From assembly GCA_018222865.1 (NCBI GenBank), contig JAAEZM010000018.1, forward strand, positions 1 through 33,671: 33,671 nt of DNA, written 5' to 3'. This document shows, one piece after another, positions 17,243-25,065 of this stretch. The number at the start of each line of letters is the position of its first letter. Positions within the stretch are counted from its first letter, which is position 1. This DNA comes from Alphaproteobacteria bacterium (GTDB lineage Bacteria; Pseudomonadota; Alphaproteobacteria; Caulobacterales; Maricaulaceae). The notes under the pieces are model-generated. The model did not search any database. It saw nothing but the letters and a program-made list of their open reading frames with translations, and was not told the origin of the DNA. The position numbers and the translations under genes were made by a program.

Positions 17243-18019
17243 TCAGGAAAAGCTTTCCCCGAGATAAACGCGCTTCACATCCGGGTCGGAGCGGATCTCG
17301 TCAGGAGAGCCTTCGAACAAGACCTCACCTTCATAGATAATCGTAGCGCGATCAGTGATTTCCAGGGTTTCGCGGACATTGTGATCGGTGATCAAAATGC
17401 CGATTCCGCGATCCCTCAAAAAACGGATCAGCTCACGAATATCAGCGATCGCCAGCGGATCGATTCCGGCAAAAGGCTCGTCGAGCAACATGAAAGAGGG
17501 GCGAGTCGCGAGGGCGCGTGCGATTTCCACCCGGCGACGCTCACCGCCGGACAAAGAGGGGGCGCGGGCCGTGCGCAGATGCGAAATCCGCAATTCTTCC
17601 AGTAATTGCTCAACCAGTTCGGAGCGCTTGGTCTTGTCCTTCTCGACGATCTCGGCAACGGCGAGAATGTTTTCCTCAACATTCATGCCGTGGAAGATGG
17701 ACTTTTCCTGCGGGAGATAGCCGATGCCCAGGCGTGCGCGCTGATACATGGGCAGGCGGGTAATGTCCTCACCATCGAGCATGATGCGGCCGTAATCGGC
17801 CTCGACGAGCCCGGTAATCATGTAGAAACACGTGGTCTTGCCCGCACCATTGGGTCCGAGCAGGCCGACGACCTCACCGCGCTGCAAGGAGGTGGACACC
17901 CCTTTGACAACGGGGCGCTTGGCATAGGATTTCCCGATTTTATCGACCACAAGGCCGGAACTGGCCTGAGGGTTGGCAGCGGTTTCGCTGTCGCCGGCAA
18001 GGGTGTCGAGACTAGCCAT
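17243..18019 (-). CDS. lptB: LPS export ABC transporter ATP-binding protein LptB
   Basis: Cytoplasmic ATPase that, with LptFG, drives lipopolysaccharide from the inner membrane to the Lpt bridge. Walker A GPNGAGKTT is at 55-63, the Q-loop is in YLPQEKSIF, the signature is LSGGERRRVEIARAL, Walker B is FMLLDEPFAGIDP and the H-loop is ITDHNVRETL. About 20 extra N-terminal residues precede the domain. It lies 21 nt behind lptA and ahead of rpoN. Confidence 0.97.
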   Translation of the reverse strand: MASLDTLAGDSETAANPQASSGLVVDKIGKSYAKRPVVKGVSTSLQRGEVVGLLGPNGAGKTTCFYMITGLVEADYGRIMLDGEDITRLPMYQRARLGIGYLPQEKSIFHGMNVEENILAVAEIVEKDKTKRSELVEQLLEELRISHLRTARAPSLSGGERRRVEIARALATRPSFMLLDEPFAGIDPLAIADIRELIRFLRDRGIGILITDHNVRETLEITDRATIIYEGEVLFEGSPDEIRSDPDVKRVYLGESFS

Positions 18020-18040
18020 GAGGTGTGCGGGCTCTCTTTA

Positions 18041-18571
18041 TCAGTTGGACGGCTCTTCGCCATCGCCTTCCGGAATGAGGACGGCGCGGACGCGTTCACC
18101 ATCGCCTTGTTGGCCAAAGCTGGAATCGCCGGAGACCAGGTCTGTCACGAAATAATTCGTCGCAATCGTATTGCCGCCCTGGGTGATCCAGACTTCGCCG
18201 GTCAGCGTGATGGTCTCCTCGGCCAGGCGGTAAACGCCCTGATCGCCGCGGGCGCGCTGGGCCGGGGTTATATAGAGGACCTCATCATAGGCTTCGATGC
18301 GTTCAATATCGCCCCAGCCGCCGGTCGATCCGTCTTCCTCACCCGTGCCGGTGTAAAAGACTTCGATGCGCTGGGCGTGAAGGCTGGATGTGCCCTGGTT
18401 CGCACGCACATTGCCGCGCCAGACGATGCGTTTTTCTGCATCCAGGACATCGACATGATCCGCTTCAATATCGAGCGGTAAGCCGGAATCCCCGATTTGG
18501 GCGGATGCAGGTGCCGCAAGCGCACCAAGGGTCAGGCAAAGGAGCGCCAAAGGAAGCAACGGGGCACGCAT
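18041..18571 (-). CDS. lptA: Lipopolysaccharide transport periplasmic protein LptA
   Basis: Periplasmic bridge protein that carries LPS between LptC and LptD. A signal peptide (LALLCLTLGALAAPASAQ, cleavage near residue 24) precedes an OstA/beta-jellyroll domain: LDIEADHVDVLDAEKRIVWRG is the typical first strand pair, then GNVRANQG and LTGEVWITQGGNTIATNYF. At 176 residues it is of usual size, with an acidic tail. Its ATG shares one base with the lptC stop (TGATG at 18569-18573), so the two are coupled. Confidence 0.93.
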   Translation of the reverse strand: MRAPLLPLALLCLTLGALAAPASAQIGDSGLPLDIEADHVDVLDAEKRIVWRGNVRANQGTSSLHAQRIEVFYTGTGEEDGSTGGWGDIERIEAYDEVLYITPAQRARGDQGVYRLAEETITLTGEVWITQGGNTIATNYFVTDLVSGDSSFGQQGDGERVRAVLIPEGDGEEPSN

Positions 18572-19269
18572 CAGTTTTCTCCTTCAAGAGCATCAGGGCG
18601 CGTTCGGTCTTGTACGATACGAGCGCGGACTCGTCCTTCAAAAATCACATGATCGCCGCCATCGCGGATCTCAAACCGGTCAGAGCGGATGCGCCCGACA
18701 GGGCCTGTTCCATCCACGGGTTCTTCACCGACAACGCGCTCGTCTCGCAAATGGATCTGCGCTGTCGTGGTTTCAAAGGAATAGCCTGTATCCGTGGCGA
18801 AATTCACATCCGTATCAAGTTGTAGAATACGATTGGTGGGATCAAACACGCCGGTTTCTGCCAGAACGCTGGTCGCCTCTTCGGTCTCGGCAAGGAAATT
18901 ATAGTTCAGCCGCGGCCGCTCCAGATCGGTCAAACCGACATCGCTATCGCGGCGGCGCACAGCGCTGTCAGCCGTGAGCAGATAAGGCGTCAGGTTTTCA
19001 TCGCGGCCGGTGAAGCGCGGGTTGATCATGCGCACATCCGTGCCCACGACTTCCTCCGGCGCATCATCGGGCTGAAGCGCCGTCATCAAGAGCTGGACAA
19101 ACACGGTTGTCGTCAGGGCCAGCGCCGCGATGGTGAAGACGATGCGCAGGCCGCGCACAAAGGCGGTGCGCTTCCGGGCTGATTCCAGGGTCAGAACGCG
19201 CCGCGGCTCCCAGCTGCCATGAGCGGCGGGTTTCAGTGCTTCAAGACCGGCTGCGGCGGGTGCACTCAT
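18571..19269 (-). CDS. lptC: LPS export system protein LptC
   Basis: Inner-membrane-anchored, periplasm-facing protein that receives LPS from LptBFG and hands it to LptA. A single membrane segment at about residues 38-62 (GLRIVFTIAALALTTTVFVQ) follows a basic cytoplasmic stretch. The rest is a beta-rich LptC domain: MINPRFTGRDENLTPYLLTA, then LQLDTDVNFATDTGYSFET, then FEGRVRARI. Sequence conservation is low in this family, so the call relies on topology plus the rnd-lptC-lptA-lptB order, which is standard. Confidence 0.92.
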   Translation of the reverse strand: MSAPAAAGLEALKPAAHGSWEPRRVLTLESARKRTAFVRGLRIVFTIAALALTTTVFVQLLMTALQPDDAPEEVVGTDVRMINPRFTGRDENLTPYLLTADSAVRRRDSDVGLTDLERPRLNYNFLAETEEATSVLAETGVFDPTNRILQLDTDVNFATDTGYSFETTTAQIHLRDERVVGEEPVDGTGPVGRIRSDRFEIRDGGDHVIFEGRVRARIVQDRTRPDALEGEN

Positions 19270-19348
19270 GCAGAGAAAACTCGTTGGGGCCAGAGGGCGA
19301 TGCCCGCAGTAAAATCAGCCTTTACGGGCCATTTCAAGGCGGTGCTTG

Positions 19349-19966
19349 TTATGAATGTGCGAAGATGTCGGTTTCCGGCCAGCCGGCAAGGTCGAGATCA
19401 GCACGTGTCGGCAGGAAGTCAAAGCAGGCTTTCGCCATCTCCATACGCCCCTCGCGCTCGAGCATGCTTGTCAGCTTTGCGCGAAGTTCGTGCAGATGAA
19501 GAACGTCTGATGCGGCGTAGTCGAGCTGGGCCTGGCTCAGCGTATCGGCACCCCAGTCAGAGCTCTGCTGTTGCTTGTTCATGTCTGCGCCCACGAGTTC
19601 GCGGGTCACATCCTTGAGGCCATGACGATCCGTATATGTGCGTGAGAGCTTGGAGGCGATCTTGGTGCAAAAGACGGGCGCGAGGGTGACGCCGAGATAA
19701 GTCTTGATCATCGCAACATCAAAGCGGGCGAAGTGGAGAATCTTCTCGGTCCCGGGATCGGCCAGCAAGGTTTTCAGATTCGGGCAGTCATAACTTGACC
19801 GGTCGAGCTGGACGATATGGGCATCGCCATCACCCGATGAGAGCTGAACCACGCAAAGCTTGTCCCGTGTCAGTGAGAGGCCCAGGGTTTCCGTGTCGAT
19901 CGCGACCAGGGCGCCCAGATTGACATCGCTCGGCAGATCGCCGCGGTGATAGTGAACGGTCATCAT
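19349..19966 (-). CDS. rnd: RNase D-type 3'-5' exonuclease (short form)
   Basis: DEDDy exoribonuclease domain of 205 residues. The metal ligands are visible: AIDTETLGL (D24, E26), HFARFDVAMIK (D83) and LDYAASDVLHL (Y150, D154). The HRDC domains of E. coli RNase D are absent, as in other short alphaproteobacterial versions located next to lptC. The role is probably tRNA or structured-RNA 3' trimming, inferred from the family. Two adjacent ATGs (MM) make the exact start ambiguous by one codon. Confidence 0.9.
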   Translation of the reverse strand: MMTVHYHRGDLPSDVNLGALVAIDTETLGLSLTRDKLCVVQLSSGDGDAHIVQLDRSSYDCPNLKTLLADPGTEKILHFARFDVAMIKTYLGVTLAPVFCTKIASKLSRTYTDRHGLKDVTRELVGADMNKQQQSSDWGADTLSQAQLDYAASDVLHLHELRAKLTSMLEREGRMEMAKACFDFLPTRADLDLAGWPETDIFAHS

Positions 19967-20273
19967 GTCTTCCTGCTGTTTTAAGCGTCCTAGCGCTGCA
20001 TGGCCTTTCGGGCAACGGCTCAGTCAGACTCTGTTTCGGTCGCGTGGCGGACGAAATGTGACGGTCTCAGAAAGGGGGTCAAACTGAAGAAAGTCCTAAC
20101 AATGATAATACGGGTATTGCCCAAAAGTTTATTAAGCTACAGAAATAAAATGATAAAAACCGAAATAAATGCCTCATAAAAATAATCAGTACACAGACTT
20201 TACAACCTTCAACCCTTCTGTAACATAAGTGTCATAAACCAATGACACCTGTTTAAAAAAGGAAGGGTGAGAC
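19967..20273. other. AT-rich intergenic region between rnd and a secreted-protein gene
   Basis: A 307-nt divergent gap. From about 20095 to 20260 it is strikingly AT-rich compared with the rest of the window, with many A and T runs. It must contain promoters for rnd and the gene at 20274. TTTACA near 20200 and TAACAT at 20221 with 16 bp between them are a weak sigma-70 candidate. The proximal end holds a Pho-box-like repeat and an inverted repeat. No coding frame or RNA gene was seen. Confidence 0.6.
20218..20248 (+). promoter_or_regulatory. Pho-box-like direct repeat overlapping a perfect inverted repeat
   Basis: CTGTAAC-ATAA-GTGTCAT (20218-20235) has the 7-4-7 layout of a PhoB box, whose half-site is CTGTCAT, with one mismatch in one half and two in the other. 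The second half also forms a perfect 7-bp inverted repeat GTGTCAT-AAACCA-ATGACAC (20229-20248). It ends 25 nt ahead of the start codon. PhoB binding is inference. Confidence 0.4.
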
Positions 20274-20696
20274 ATGAAAAACCAGAACACCATGATCGCC
20301 GCATCCCTCGCTGGGGCTATTCTGCTGTCCGGCGTTGCAAACGCACAATCCGGCGGTCGTGACACCGCTGTTTTCGAACTCTACGGGGAGCGCAGCTGGT
20401 CCGTGAGCTGTGAGGTTGGCCAGGATGATGGCGATCTCATCAATGCACGTGAACGCGGTCGCGGCGCTCGCGATACCGGTCGCATCGTGGTCGCTGACGC
20501 TGTCAGCGGTAGCTGCAGCTATGATGTGCCGGAAAATGGCGCGCTGATGGTTTCGATGCAAACGCGCCATAGCGTCTTTGACTGCCCGTTCACCGTCACC
20601 GCTGACGGTTATTGTCAGGCGCAATTCGCACCCGGCACGTCCGGCACATTCCAGTTCCGCCGCATGGCCGGCGCGACGGCTGGTACCGGTTCGTAA
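20274..20696 (+). CDS. Small exported protein with four cysteines, family unknown
   Basis: A 140-residue protein. Residues 1-24 are a signal peptide (basic start, hydrophobic LAGAILLSGVANA, cleavage before QS). The mature part contains FELYGERSWSVSCEV and cysteines at 46, 81, 104 and 114, enough for two disulfides, and looks mostly beta-strand. The C-terminus is Gly/Ala/Thr-rich. GGAAGGG lies 6 nt before ATG 20274. I do not recognise the family. It has its own AT-rich control region with a Pho-box-like repeat, and tandem hairpins follow, so it is probably a monocistronic regulated gene. Confidence 0.8.
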   Translation: MKNQNTMIAASLAGAILLSGVANAQSGGRDTAVFELYGERSWSVSCEVGQDDGDLINARERGRGARDTGRIVVADAVSGSCSYDVPENGALMVSMQTRHSVFDCPFTVTADGYCQAQFAPGTSGTFQFRRMAGATAGTGS

Positions 20697-20715
20697 ACGC
20701 CTTGAAAGAACCCCC

Positions 20716-20778
20716 GCATCTTTGACCGACATTCAAAGATGCGATCTGGCGCCCGGCTGTGATTTCACAGTCGGGCGC
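20716..20778. terminator. Two tandem hairpins between convergent genes
   Basis: A perfect 10-bp stem GCATCTTTGA/TCAAAGATGC (20716-20725, 20733-20742) is followed by a 14-bp stem GCGCCCGGCTGTGA/TCACAGTCGGGCGC (20749-20762, 20765-20778) with one G-T pair. No long T-run follows, so termination may be imperfect. The second hairpin reaches the stop codon of the LytTR gene and could serve both genes. Confidence 0.7.
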
Positions 20779-21599
20779 TATTCGTATGTAGTGACCTGTT
20801 GGGCGCTCCAGGCCTCTTTTAGAGCCTTGCGATAGGCTTTTCCCACCGTAACAGGCCGACCATTCGCAAACTCAGCGACAAGCCTGCCTGTCTCATCACG
20901 GGTTAAGGCTTGAATCTGTTTGACAAAAACAATAGCGGAGCGGCTGACGCGCATACAGCCGAAGGCTTCGAGGCGTGCGAGCATTTCATAGAGTGGGCGT
21001 CTCAATAGCCATGACTTTTCAAGCGTGTGGACGCGTATGTAGTAATCCTCTGCCTCAATAAAGAGGATGTCTGCGCTGGAGATCTGGCGCGTCCTGGCAC
21101 CGTCTTTGATCTCAATCTTCGGCATCGCCTTGCGTGGTCCGGGGCGGCGCTTGAGATGGTCCAGAAAGAAGATTGTGGCCAGGCCAATCGCATCTTGCAG
21201 CAGTCCGGTGCGCAGATGTGCGTTGAAAAGGGTCGTAAAGGCATGACCGGAGGGCACAATGGTCAAGATGGAGACTGTTTGCCAGAGCGCCAAGCCTGAC
21301 AATAAACCTGCGAACAGGATGAGTCCTGACCCAATCCGCATGGGCGCATTCTTTGGTCCCCATTCAAAAACGGCGTGGACAGCATAATAGGCGGGTAAAT
21401 AGGGCAGCCAGTGACACAGCGCGATGAGGCCTGCCTGAAATGTGCTCAGGCTTTGTCCATTCATCATGCCGATCTGCGTGAGATAGGCCCATTGGAGCGC
21501 GCACAGGATCACTAGGCTCGCGCCAAACGGCCAGACCGGATGCTGCCGGATGCGCGCCAGTAGGCCTCTGATTGATGATTGGAGAAAGTCGCCCGTCAT
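20778..21599 (-). CDS. Membrane-bound LytTR-family transcriptional regulator
   Basis: A 273-residue protein. Four probable membrane helices lie at about 24-44, 53-78, 88-113 and 130-148. The C-terminal LytTR DNA-binding domain covers about 160-268 (ISSADILFIEAEDYYIRVHT, then LEAFGCMRVSRSAIVFV). There is no receiver domain, so it is not a classic AgrA/LytR response regulator but the membrane-anchored type. ATG 21599 is chosen over a TTG at 21620 because GAGAGG lies just upstream. It is divergent from a beta-lactamase-like gene, and a 21-bp-period direct repeat in the shared gap fits a LytTR site. The signal it senses is unknown. Confidence 0.9.
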   Translation of the reverse strand: MTGDFLQSSIRGLLARIRQHPVWPFGASLVILCALQWAYLTQIGMMNGQSLSTFQAGLIALCHWLPYLPAYYAVHAVFEWGPKNAPMRIGSGLILFAGLLSGLALWQTVSILTIVPSGHAFTTLFNAHLRTGLLQDAIGLATIFFLDHLKRRPGPRKAMPKIEIKDGARTRQISSADILFIEAEDYYIRVHTLEKSWLLRRPLYEMLARLEAFGCMRVSRSAIVFVKQIQALTRDETGRLVAEFANGRPVTVGKAYRKALKEAWSAQQVTTYE

Positions 21600-21607
21600 C
21601 TGCCTCT

Positions 21608-21642
21608 CGTTTCGCTGCAAAATCAGCCCGTTTCACTGCAAA
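21608..21642. promoter_or_regulatory. Candidate LytTR operator: direct repeat with 21-bp period
   Basis: CGTTTCGCTGCAAA (21608-21621) recurs as CGTTTCACTGCAAA (21629-21642), 13 of 14 bases identical, exactly 21 bp apart. LytTR domains bind pairs of about 9-bp direct repeats spaced two helical turns, often with a GTT core, as seen here. It lies 9 nt upstream of the LytTR start and 67 nt upstream of the hydrolase start, so it could control both. Confidence 0.6.
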
Positions 21643-21708
21643 CGCATTGCGCCGCTCCGCAGCCCCGCCAGTAACTGCCGAGGATACGACGCGAGAAAAG
21701 GCTTTGAA

Positions 21709-23112
21709 ATGCGACTACTAAATTTGCTAACCCCGGCTCTGGCATTCCTGTTCACTCTAACGGCGTCCGCCGAAGAGCCGCAATTCGATCCGGGTGAACT
21801 TAGCAGCTACATGGAGGGGGAAATCCGCTCCGGGCGTGTGCCGGGGGCCGCGATTGCGGTCGTGCGCGGAAGTGAGGTCATCTATGCGGCCGGCTTTGGT
21901 GCAACACAGGCCGGTGGTGAAGAGCAGTTGACGCCGCGCCATGCATTCCGTTCGGCCTCGACCTTGAAAATGATGGTCGGGCTTGCCCTCGTTCGCCTGC
22001 ATGAACAGGGACGTCTGGATCTTCATGCTCCGATCTCGAACTACCTCTCCGGCCTTGATCCGGCGATATCGCACATCACAACGCATCAGCTGCTCAATCA
22101 TATAAGCGGAATCCTCGATACGAGTGTCGAGCATACGACGCCCCACGATATGACGCTGGCCGAATACGCTCGCAGCCTGGACAACAGTTTTGTCTATGTT
22201 TCGCCCGGGGCCAGTTTTTCCTACTCAAACCCCGGCTATGCGCTGGCCGGGGCGGTTTTGGAGGCGGTCACTGAAATGCCTTTTGAGGAGGCAATGGCTG
22301 ACCTCTTGTTCGAGCCCCTGCAAATGAACCGATCAACCTTTTCACTCAGCCGTGCCCAGGATATCGGCCTCGCCATTGGGCATCGCGATCAGGACGGCAA
22401 TCTGGAGGTGGTTCCCCCCGCGGAGAATGGCCTGTCTGCGAGGCCATCGGGCACGCTGTTTTCGACAGTGCTGGATTATGCAAACTTCCTGGTAGCTTTC
22501 CTGGATGGCGGGCAGTTCCAGGAGGCTGAGATCTGGGGCGAGGGTGCTGCGAGCATGATGAACACGCCACAGATCCCGCCAGCGCAATTGGTCACATCAT
22601 ATTCCTATTCCTACGGGCTGATGATCGGGCAATTCCACGGTCAGCCGGCGCTCTTTCACACGGGTGGCATGCCCGGCTATGCATCCAATGTTCTGATCCT
22701 GCCCGAACTCGATCTTGGCGTTGTTCTGTTCAGCAATGGCGAGGCGCTGGACCGAATGCATGTGCTCTATCTTATCGCTTCCCAATTCGCCGAGTTGGAG
22801 ACGGCGGAGCAACGGCCCGGGCCAGAAGGGCTGGAGCCGCTCGCTCGTGAGGCGGCGGCGGATCTGCTGGGCGTTTACCTGCAGCGTGACGACCTGCCGA
22901 CCATCCGCATCTTCGAGCAAGGGGAGGATATCTTCCTCCTGAACCGCGGTGTGAGGTATCGGCTCCATCATGAAGGCGGGGAGTTCTATATCGGAATTTC
23001 AGACACAGGCCGCTGGTTTCGCTTCAGAATCGCTACAACGCCGGATGGACGATACCGTTTCGTGCAATGGTGGATCCGGTCCTTCGCCCGGCCACTCTCG
23101 GCAGAGCACTGA
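21709..23112 (+). CDS. Exported serine beta-lactamase-like hydrolase (class C/PBP4-like fold)
   Basis: A 467-residue protein of the serine beta-lactamase-related family (esterases, D-aminopeptidases, class C enzymes). The signal peptide is at 1-21 (LLNLLTPALAFLFTLTASA). The nucleophile motif is SASTLKM with S84-T-L-K87, the second motif is YSN at 172-174 in SYSNPGY, and the third is HTGG at 317-320. After about residue 370 there is an extra C-terminal domain of beta strands, as in many of these proteins. ATG 21709 starts the signal peptide; a longer frame from 21550 has none. It is divergent from the LytTR gene. The substrate is unknown: it may be a peptide, ester or peptidoglycan fragment rather than an antibiotic. 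Confidence 0.9.
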   Translation: MRLLNLLTPALAFLFTLTASAEEPQFDPGELSSYMEGEIRSGRVPGAAIAVVRGSEVIYAAGFGATQAGGEEQLTPRHAFRSASTLKMMVGLALVRLHEQGRLDLHAPISNYLSGLDPAISHITTHQLLNHISGILDTSVEHTTPHDMTLAEYARSLDNSFVYVSPGASFSYSNPGYALAGAVLEAVTEMPFEEAMADLLFEPLQMNRSTFSLSRAQDIGLAIGHRDQDGNLEVVPPAENGLSARPSGTLFSTVLDYANFLVAFLDGGQFQEAEIWGEGAASMMNTPQIPPAQLVTSYSYSYGLMIGQFHGQPALFHTGGMPGYASNVLILPELDLGVVLFSNGEALDRMHVLYLIASQFAELETAEQRPGPEGLEPLAREAAADLLGVYLQRDDLPTIRIFEQGEDIFLLNRGVRYRLHHEGGEFYIGISDTGRWFRFRIATTPDGRYRFVQWWIRSFARPLSAEH

Positions 23113-23188
23113 TACAAAGGCTCAGAGCACCAGAACCAGTCGGCAGGGGCGTTCAGCAAAGCGATTGAAGCAGAATGTGAGAAGGAAA

Positions 23189-23275
23189 TGGTGCCCAGGA
23201 GAGGACTCGAACCTCCACGTCCATACGGACACTAGCACCTGAAGCTAGCGCGTCTACCAATTCCGCCACCTGGGC
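23189..23275 (-). tRNA. tRNA-Leu (CAG)
   Basis: Reading the minus strand gives an 87-nt class II tRNA with acceptor GCCCAGG/CCTGGGC and encoded CCA (complement at 23189-23191). The anticodon stem CTAGC/GCTAG encloses loop TTCAGGT, giving anticodon CAG. The long variable arm GTGTCCGTATGGACGT and T-loop TTCGAGT are typical of leucine tRNAs. Confidence 0.96.
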
Positions 23276-23292
23276 AGGTGTCAGGAGCGGGG

Positions 23293-23321
23293 TACGTAAA
23301 GAAGCGCGTGCGCCCTGTCAA
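23293..23321 (-). promoter_or_regulatory. Sigma-70 promoter of tRNA-Leu
   Basis: On the minus strand a perfect -35 TTGACA (complement of 23316-23321) is followed after 17 bp by TACGTA (23293-23298). The tRNA begins 17 nt further on, leaving room for a short leader. Confidence 0.75.
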
Positions 23322-23426
23322 CGCAGATCAAGCAGCATGGCCTGAATCGCCTGCAGCGCTTCTATCCCTATTTGCGGTGCGGGTCTCGTTCTTGTGATTG
23401 AGATGACCAAGTCTTCAGGCGACGTT

Positions 23427-23447
23427 CGCACGCGTGCGTGTATACAC
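23427..23447. promoter_or_regulatory. Two adjoining perfect palindromes upstream of the SnoaL-like gene
   Basis: CGCACGCGTGCG (23427-23438, 12 bp) and GTGTATACAC (23438-23447, 10 bp) share one base and are both perfect. They end 28 nt before ATG 23476, a typical operator position. No matching regulator is encoded beside them. Confidence 0.45.
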
Positions 23448-23475
23448 AGCGCCAATTTCCTAGCAGGAGAACCTT

Positions 23476-23985
23476 ATGCGACGTGATTTATGTCTGGTTT
23501 TGTGTCTTAGCCTAATGGCCATGCTGGCGGGCCCATTTGCGGCGACGGCCCAAAGTAATACGGCCCACAGTAATGAAGCCGAGGACCGGGCTGCCATTCT
23601 TGCGATCATGGGGCGCGGGCCGGTAGGCATCGGGGAGGATTTCGAAGCCTGGGAGCGCAACTTCCACCCTGATTGGACGGTCTGGTTCGCCGGCAATGAG
23701 ACCGCCCGTGATCGTGCACCCCATATGGCGGACGTGCGTGATTATGTGGGCAGCGGCAATGAGGTCGAGGATTATCAGCTCGAGCCTGTCCGGCTGAGCG
23801 TGCACGGCGATCATGCGATCATTGATTATAACGCCATAGAGACCATTCGGCAGGTCGATGGCGGGCTGCGCATTGTGCACTATTCAGGCACGGCCCTTCT
23901 GGTGCGGGAGGCGGGGCGCTGGCTCATCCTGTCCACCTCAATCAGCTTCCCCGCGCGCTATGCTCAGGACGAGACCGGCGGGTAG
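23476..23985 (+). CDS. Exported SnoaL/NTF2-like protein
   Basis: A 169-residue protein with a signal peptide at 1-26 (LCLVLCLSLMAMLAGPFAATAQ). The mature part fits the NTF2-like alpha+beta cone (DUF4440/SnoaL type): an N-terminal helix AEDRAAILAIM, then FEAWERNFHPDWTVWFAG. Later strands read HGDHAIIDYNAIETIRQVDGG and AGRWLILSTSISFP. Such proteins are enzymes or binding proteins with varied substrates, so no reaction can be given. AGGAGAACC precedes ATG 23476. It probably has its own promoter, with the paired palindromes just upstream. Confidence 0.75.
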   Translation: MRRDLCLVLCLSLMAMLAGPFAATAQSNTAHSNEAEDRAAILAIMGRGPVGIGEDFEAWERNFHPDWTVWFAGNETARDRAPHMADVRDYVGSGNEVEDYQLEPVRLSVHGDHAIIDYNAIETIRQVDGGLRIVHYSGTALLVREAGRWLILSTSISFPARYAQDETGG

Positions 23986-24087
23986 CGCGAATGACGAGGC
24001 GCATCACCGCATGGACAGAGCGCGATTTTTTTGGTCTACCGCTGCTAACACCGATCTTCGCTTTGGACCTATCCGAGGGAGCCCCTC

Positions 24088-25053
24088 ATGCTTCGCGATG
24101 AAATCATCACAGTTTTTGGCGGTTCCGGCTTTCTAGGCCGTCATATTGTTCGTGCGCTCGCCAAGGCGGGTTATCGCGTCCGCGTCGCGTCTCGCCGTCC
24201 GCATCTTGCGCAGGATCTGCGGGTCATGGGCGTGGTCGGACAGGTCCAGCTCGTACAGGCCAATATTCGCGTCGCCAGCTCTGTAGAGCGCGCGGTTGAA
24301 GGCGCCAGCGGCGTCATCAATCTGGTTGGCGTTCTTGCCGAGAGCGGTCGTCAGAACTTCTCCAGCCTCCACGCTGCAGGCGCCAAAGCCGTTGCGGAAG
24401 CTGCCGCTGGCGCCGGGATTGAGCGCTTCATCCAGGTTTCAGCGATCGGCGCCGATGCCGACAGCCCCTCGCGCTATGCCCAGTCCAAGGCGGCTGGCGA
24501 AGCGGCGGTTAAGGCGGCCATCCCGACAGCGACGATTTTGCGTCCGTCCATCGTCTTCGGTACGGATGACGGCTTCTTCAACATGTTTGGCTCCATGGCG
24601 CGCTTCGCGCCGGCCCTGCCGCTCTTCGGCGGCGGCAAGACACGCTTCCAGCCGGTCTTTGCCGGTGATGTGGCTGAAGCGGCTCTGAAATCCATTGAGA
24701 GCGATGAAGCGCGCGGCGAGACGTATGAGCTCGGCGGTCCGGGTGTCTACACCTTCAAGGAGCTGATGGCCTTCATCCTGGAAGAAACCGACCGTCCGCG
24801 CTTCCTGGTGCCGCTGCCTTTCGCGATCGGTACAGTGATGGCAACCCTGTTTGAGCTTGCTGCCATTCTGCCTTTCGTTCAGCCGCTCCTGACCCGTGAT
24901 CAGCTGATCCAGCTTCAGCGTGACAAGGTGGTGGCGGATGATGCGAAAGGGCTCGACGCCCTGGGCGTTTCGCCGGAGACGGTTGAGGCCATCGTGCCGA
25001 CCTATCTGGTGCGCTATCGCCGCCATGGTCAGTTTCACGAGCGTGAAGCCTAA
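24088..25053 (+). CDS. NDUFA9-like atypical short-chain dehydrogenase (complex I-associated)
   Basis: A 321-residue NAD(P)-binding Rossmann protein. The nucleotide loop GGSGFLGRHIV is at about 11-21. VINLVGVLAES and the modified catalytic region SRYAQSKAAGEAAV (YxxxK) follow, then TILRPSIVFGTDDGFFN and FQPVFAGDVAEAAL, typical of the NDUFA9 family that accompanies respiratory complex I. The C-terminal part has a hydrophobic stretch (GTVMATLFELAAILPFV). AGGGAG precedes ATG 24088. It converges on uppP with 12 nt between stop codons and no visible terminator. Confidence 0.88.
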   Translation: MLRDEIITVFGGSGFLGRHIVRALAKAGYRVRVASRRPHLAQDLRVMGVVGQVQLVQANIRVASSVERAVEGASGVINLVGVLAESGRQNFSSLHAAGAKAVAEAAAGAGIERFIQVSAIGADADSPSRYAQSKAAGEAAVKAAIPTATILRPSIVFGTDDGFFNMFGSMARFAPALPLFGGGKTRFQPVFAGDVAEAALKSIESDEARGETYELGGPGVYTFKELMAFILEETDRPRFLVPLPFAIGTVMATLFELAAILPFVQPLLTRDQLIQLQRDKVVADDAKGLDALGVSPETVEAIVPTYLVRYRRHGQFHEREA

Positions 25054-25065
25054 AGGCTGAAACCC

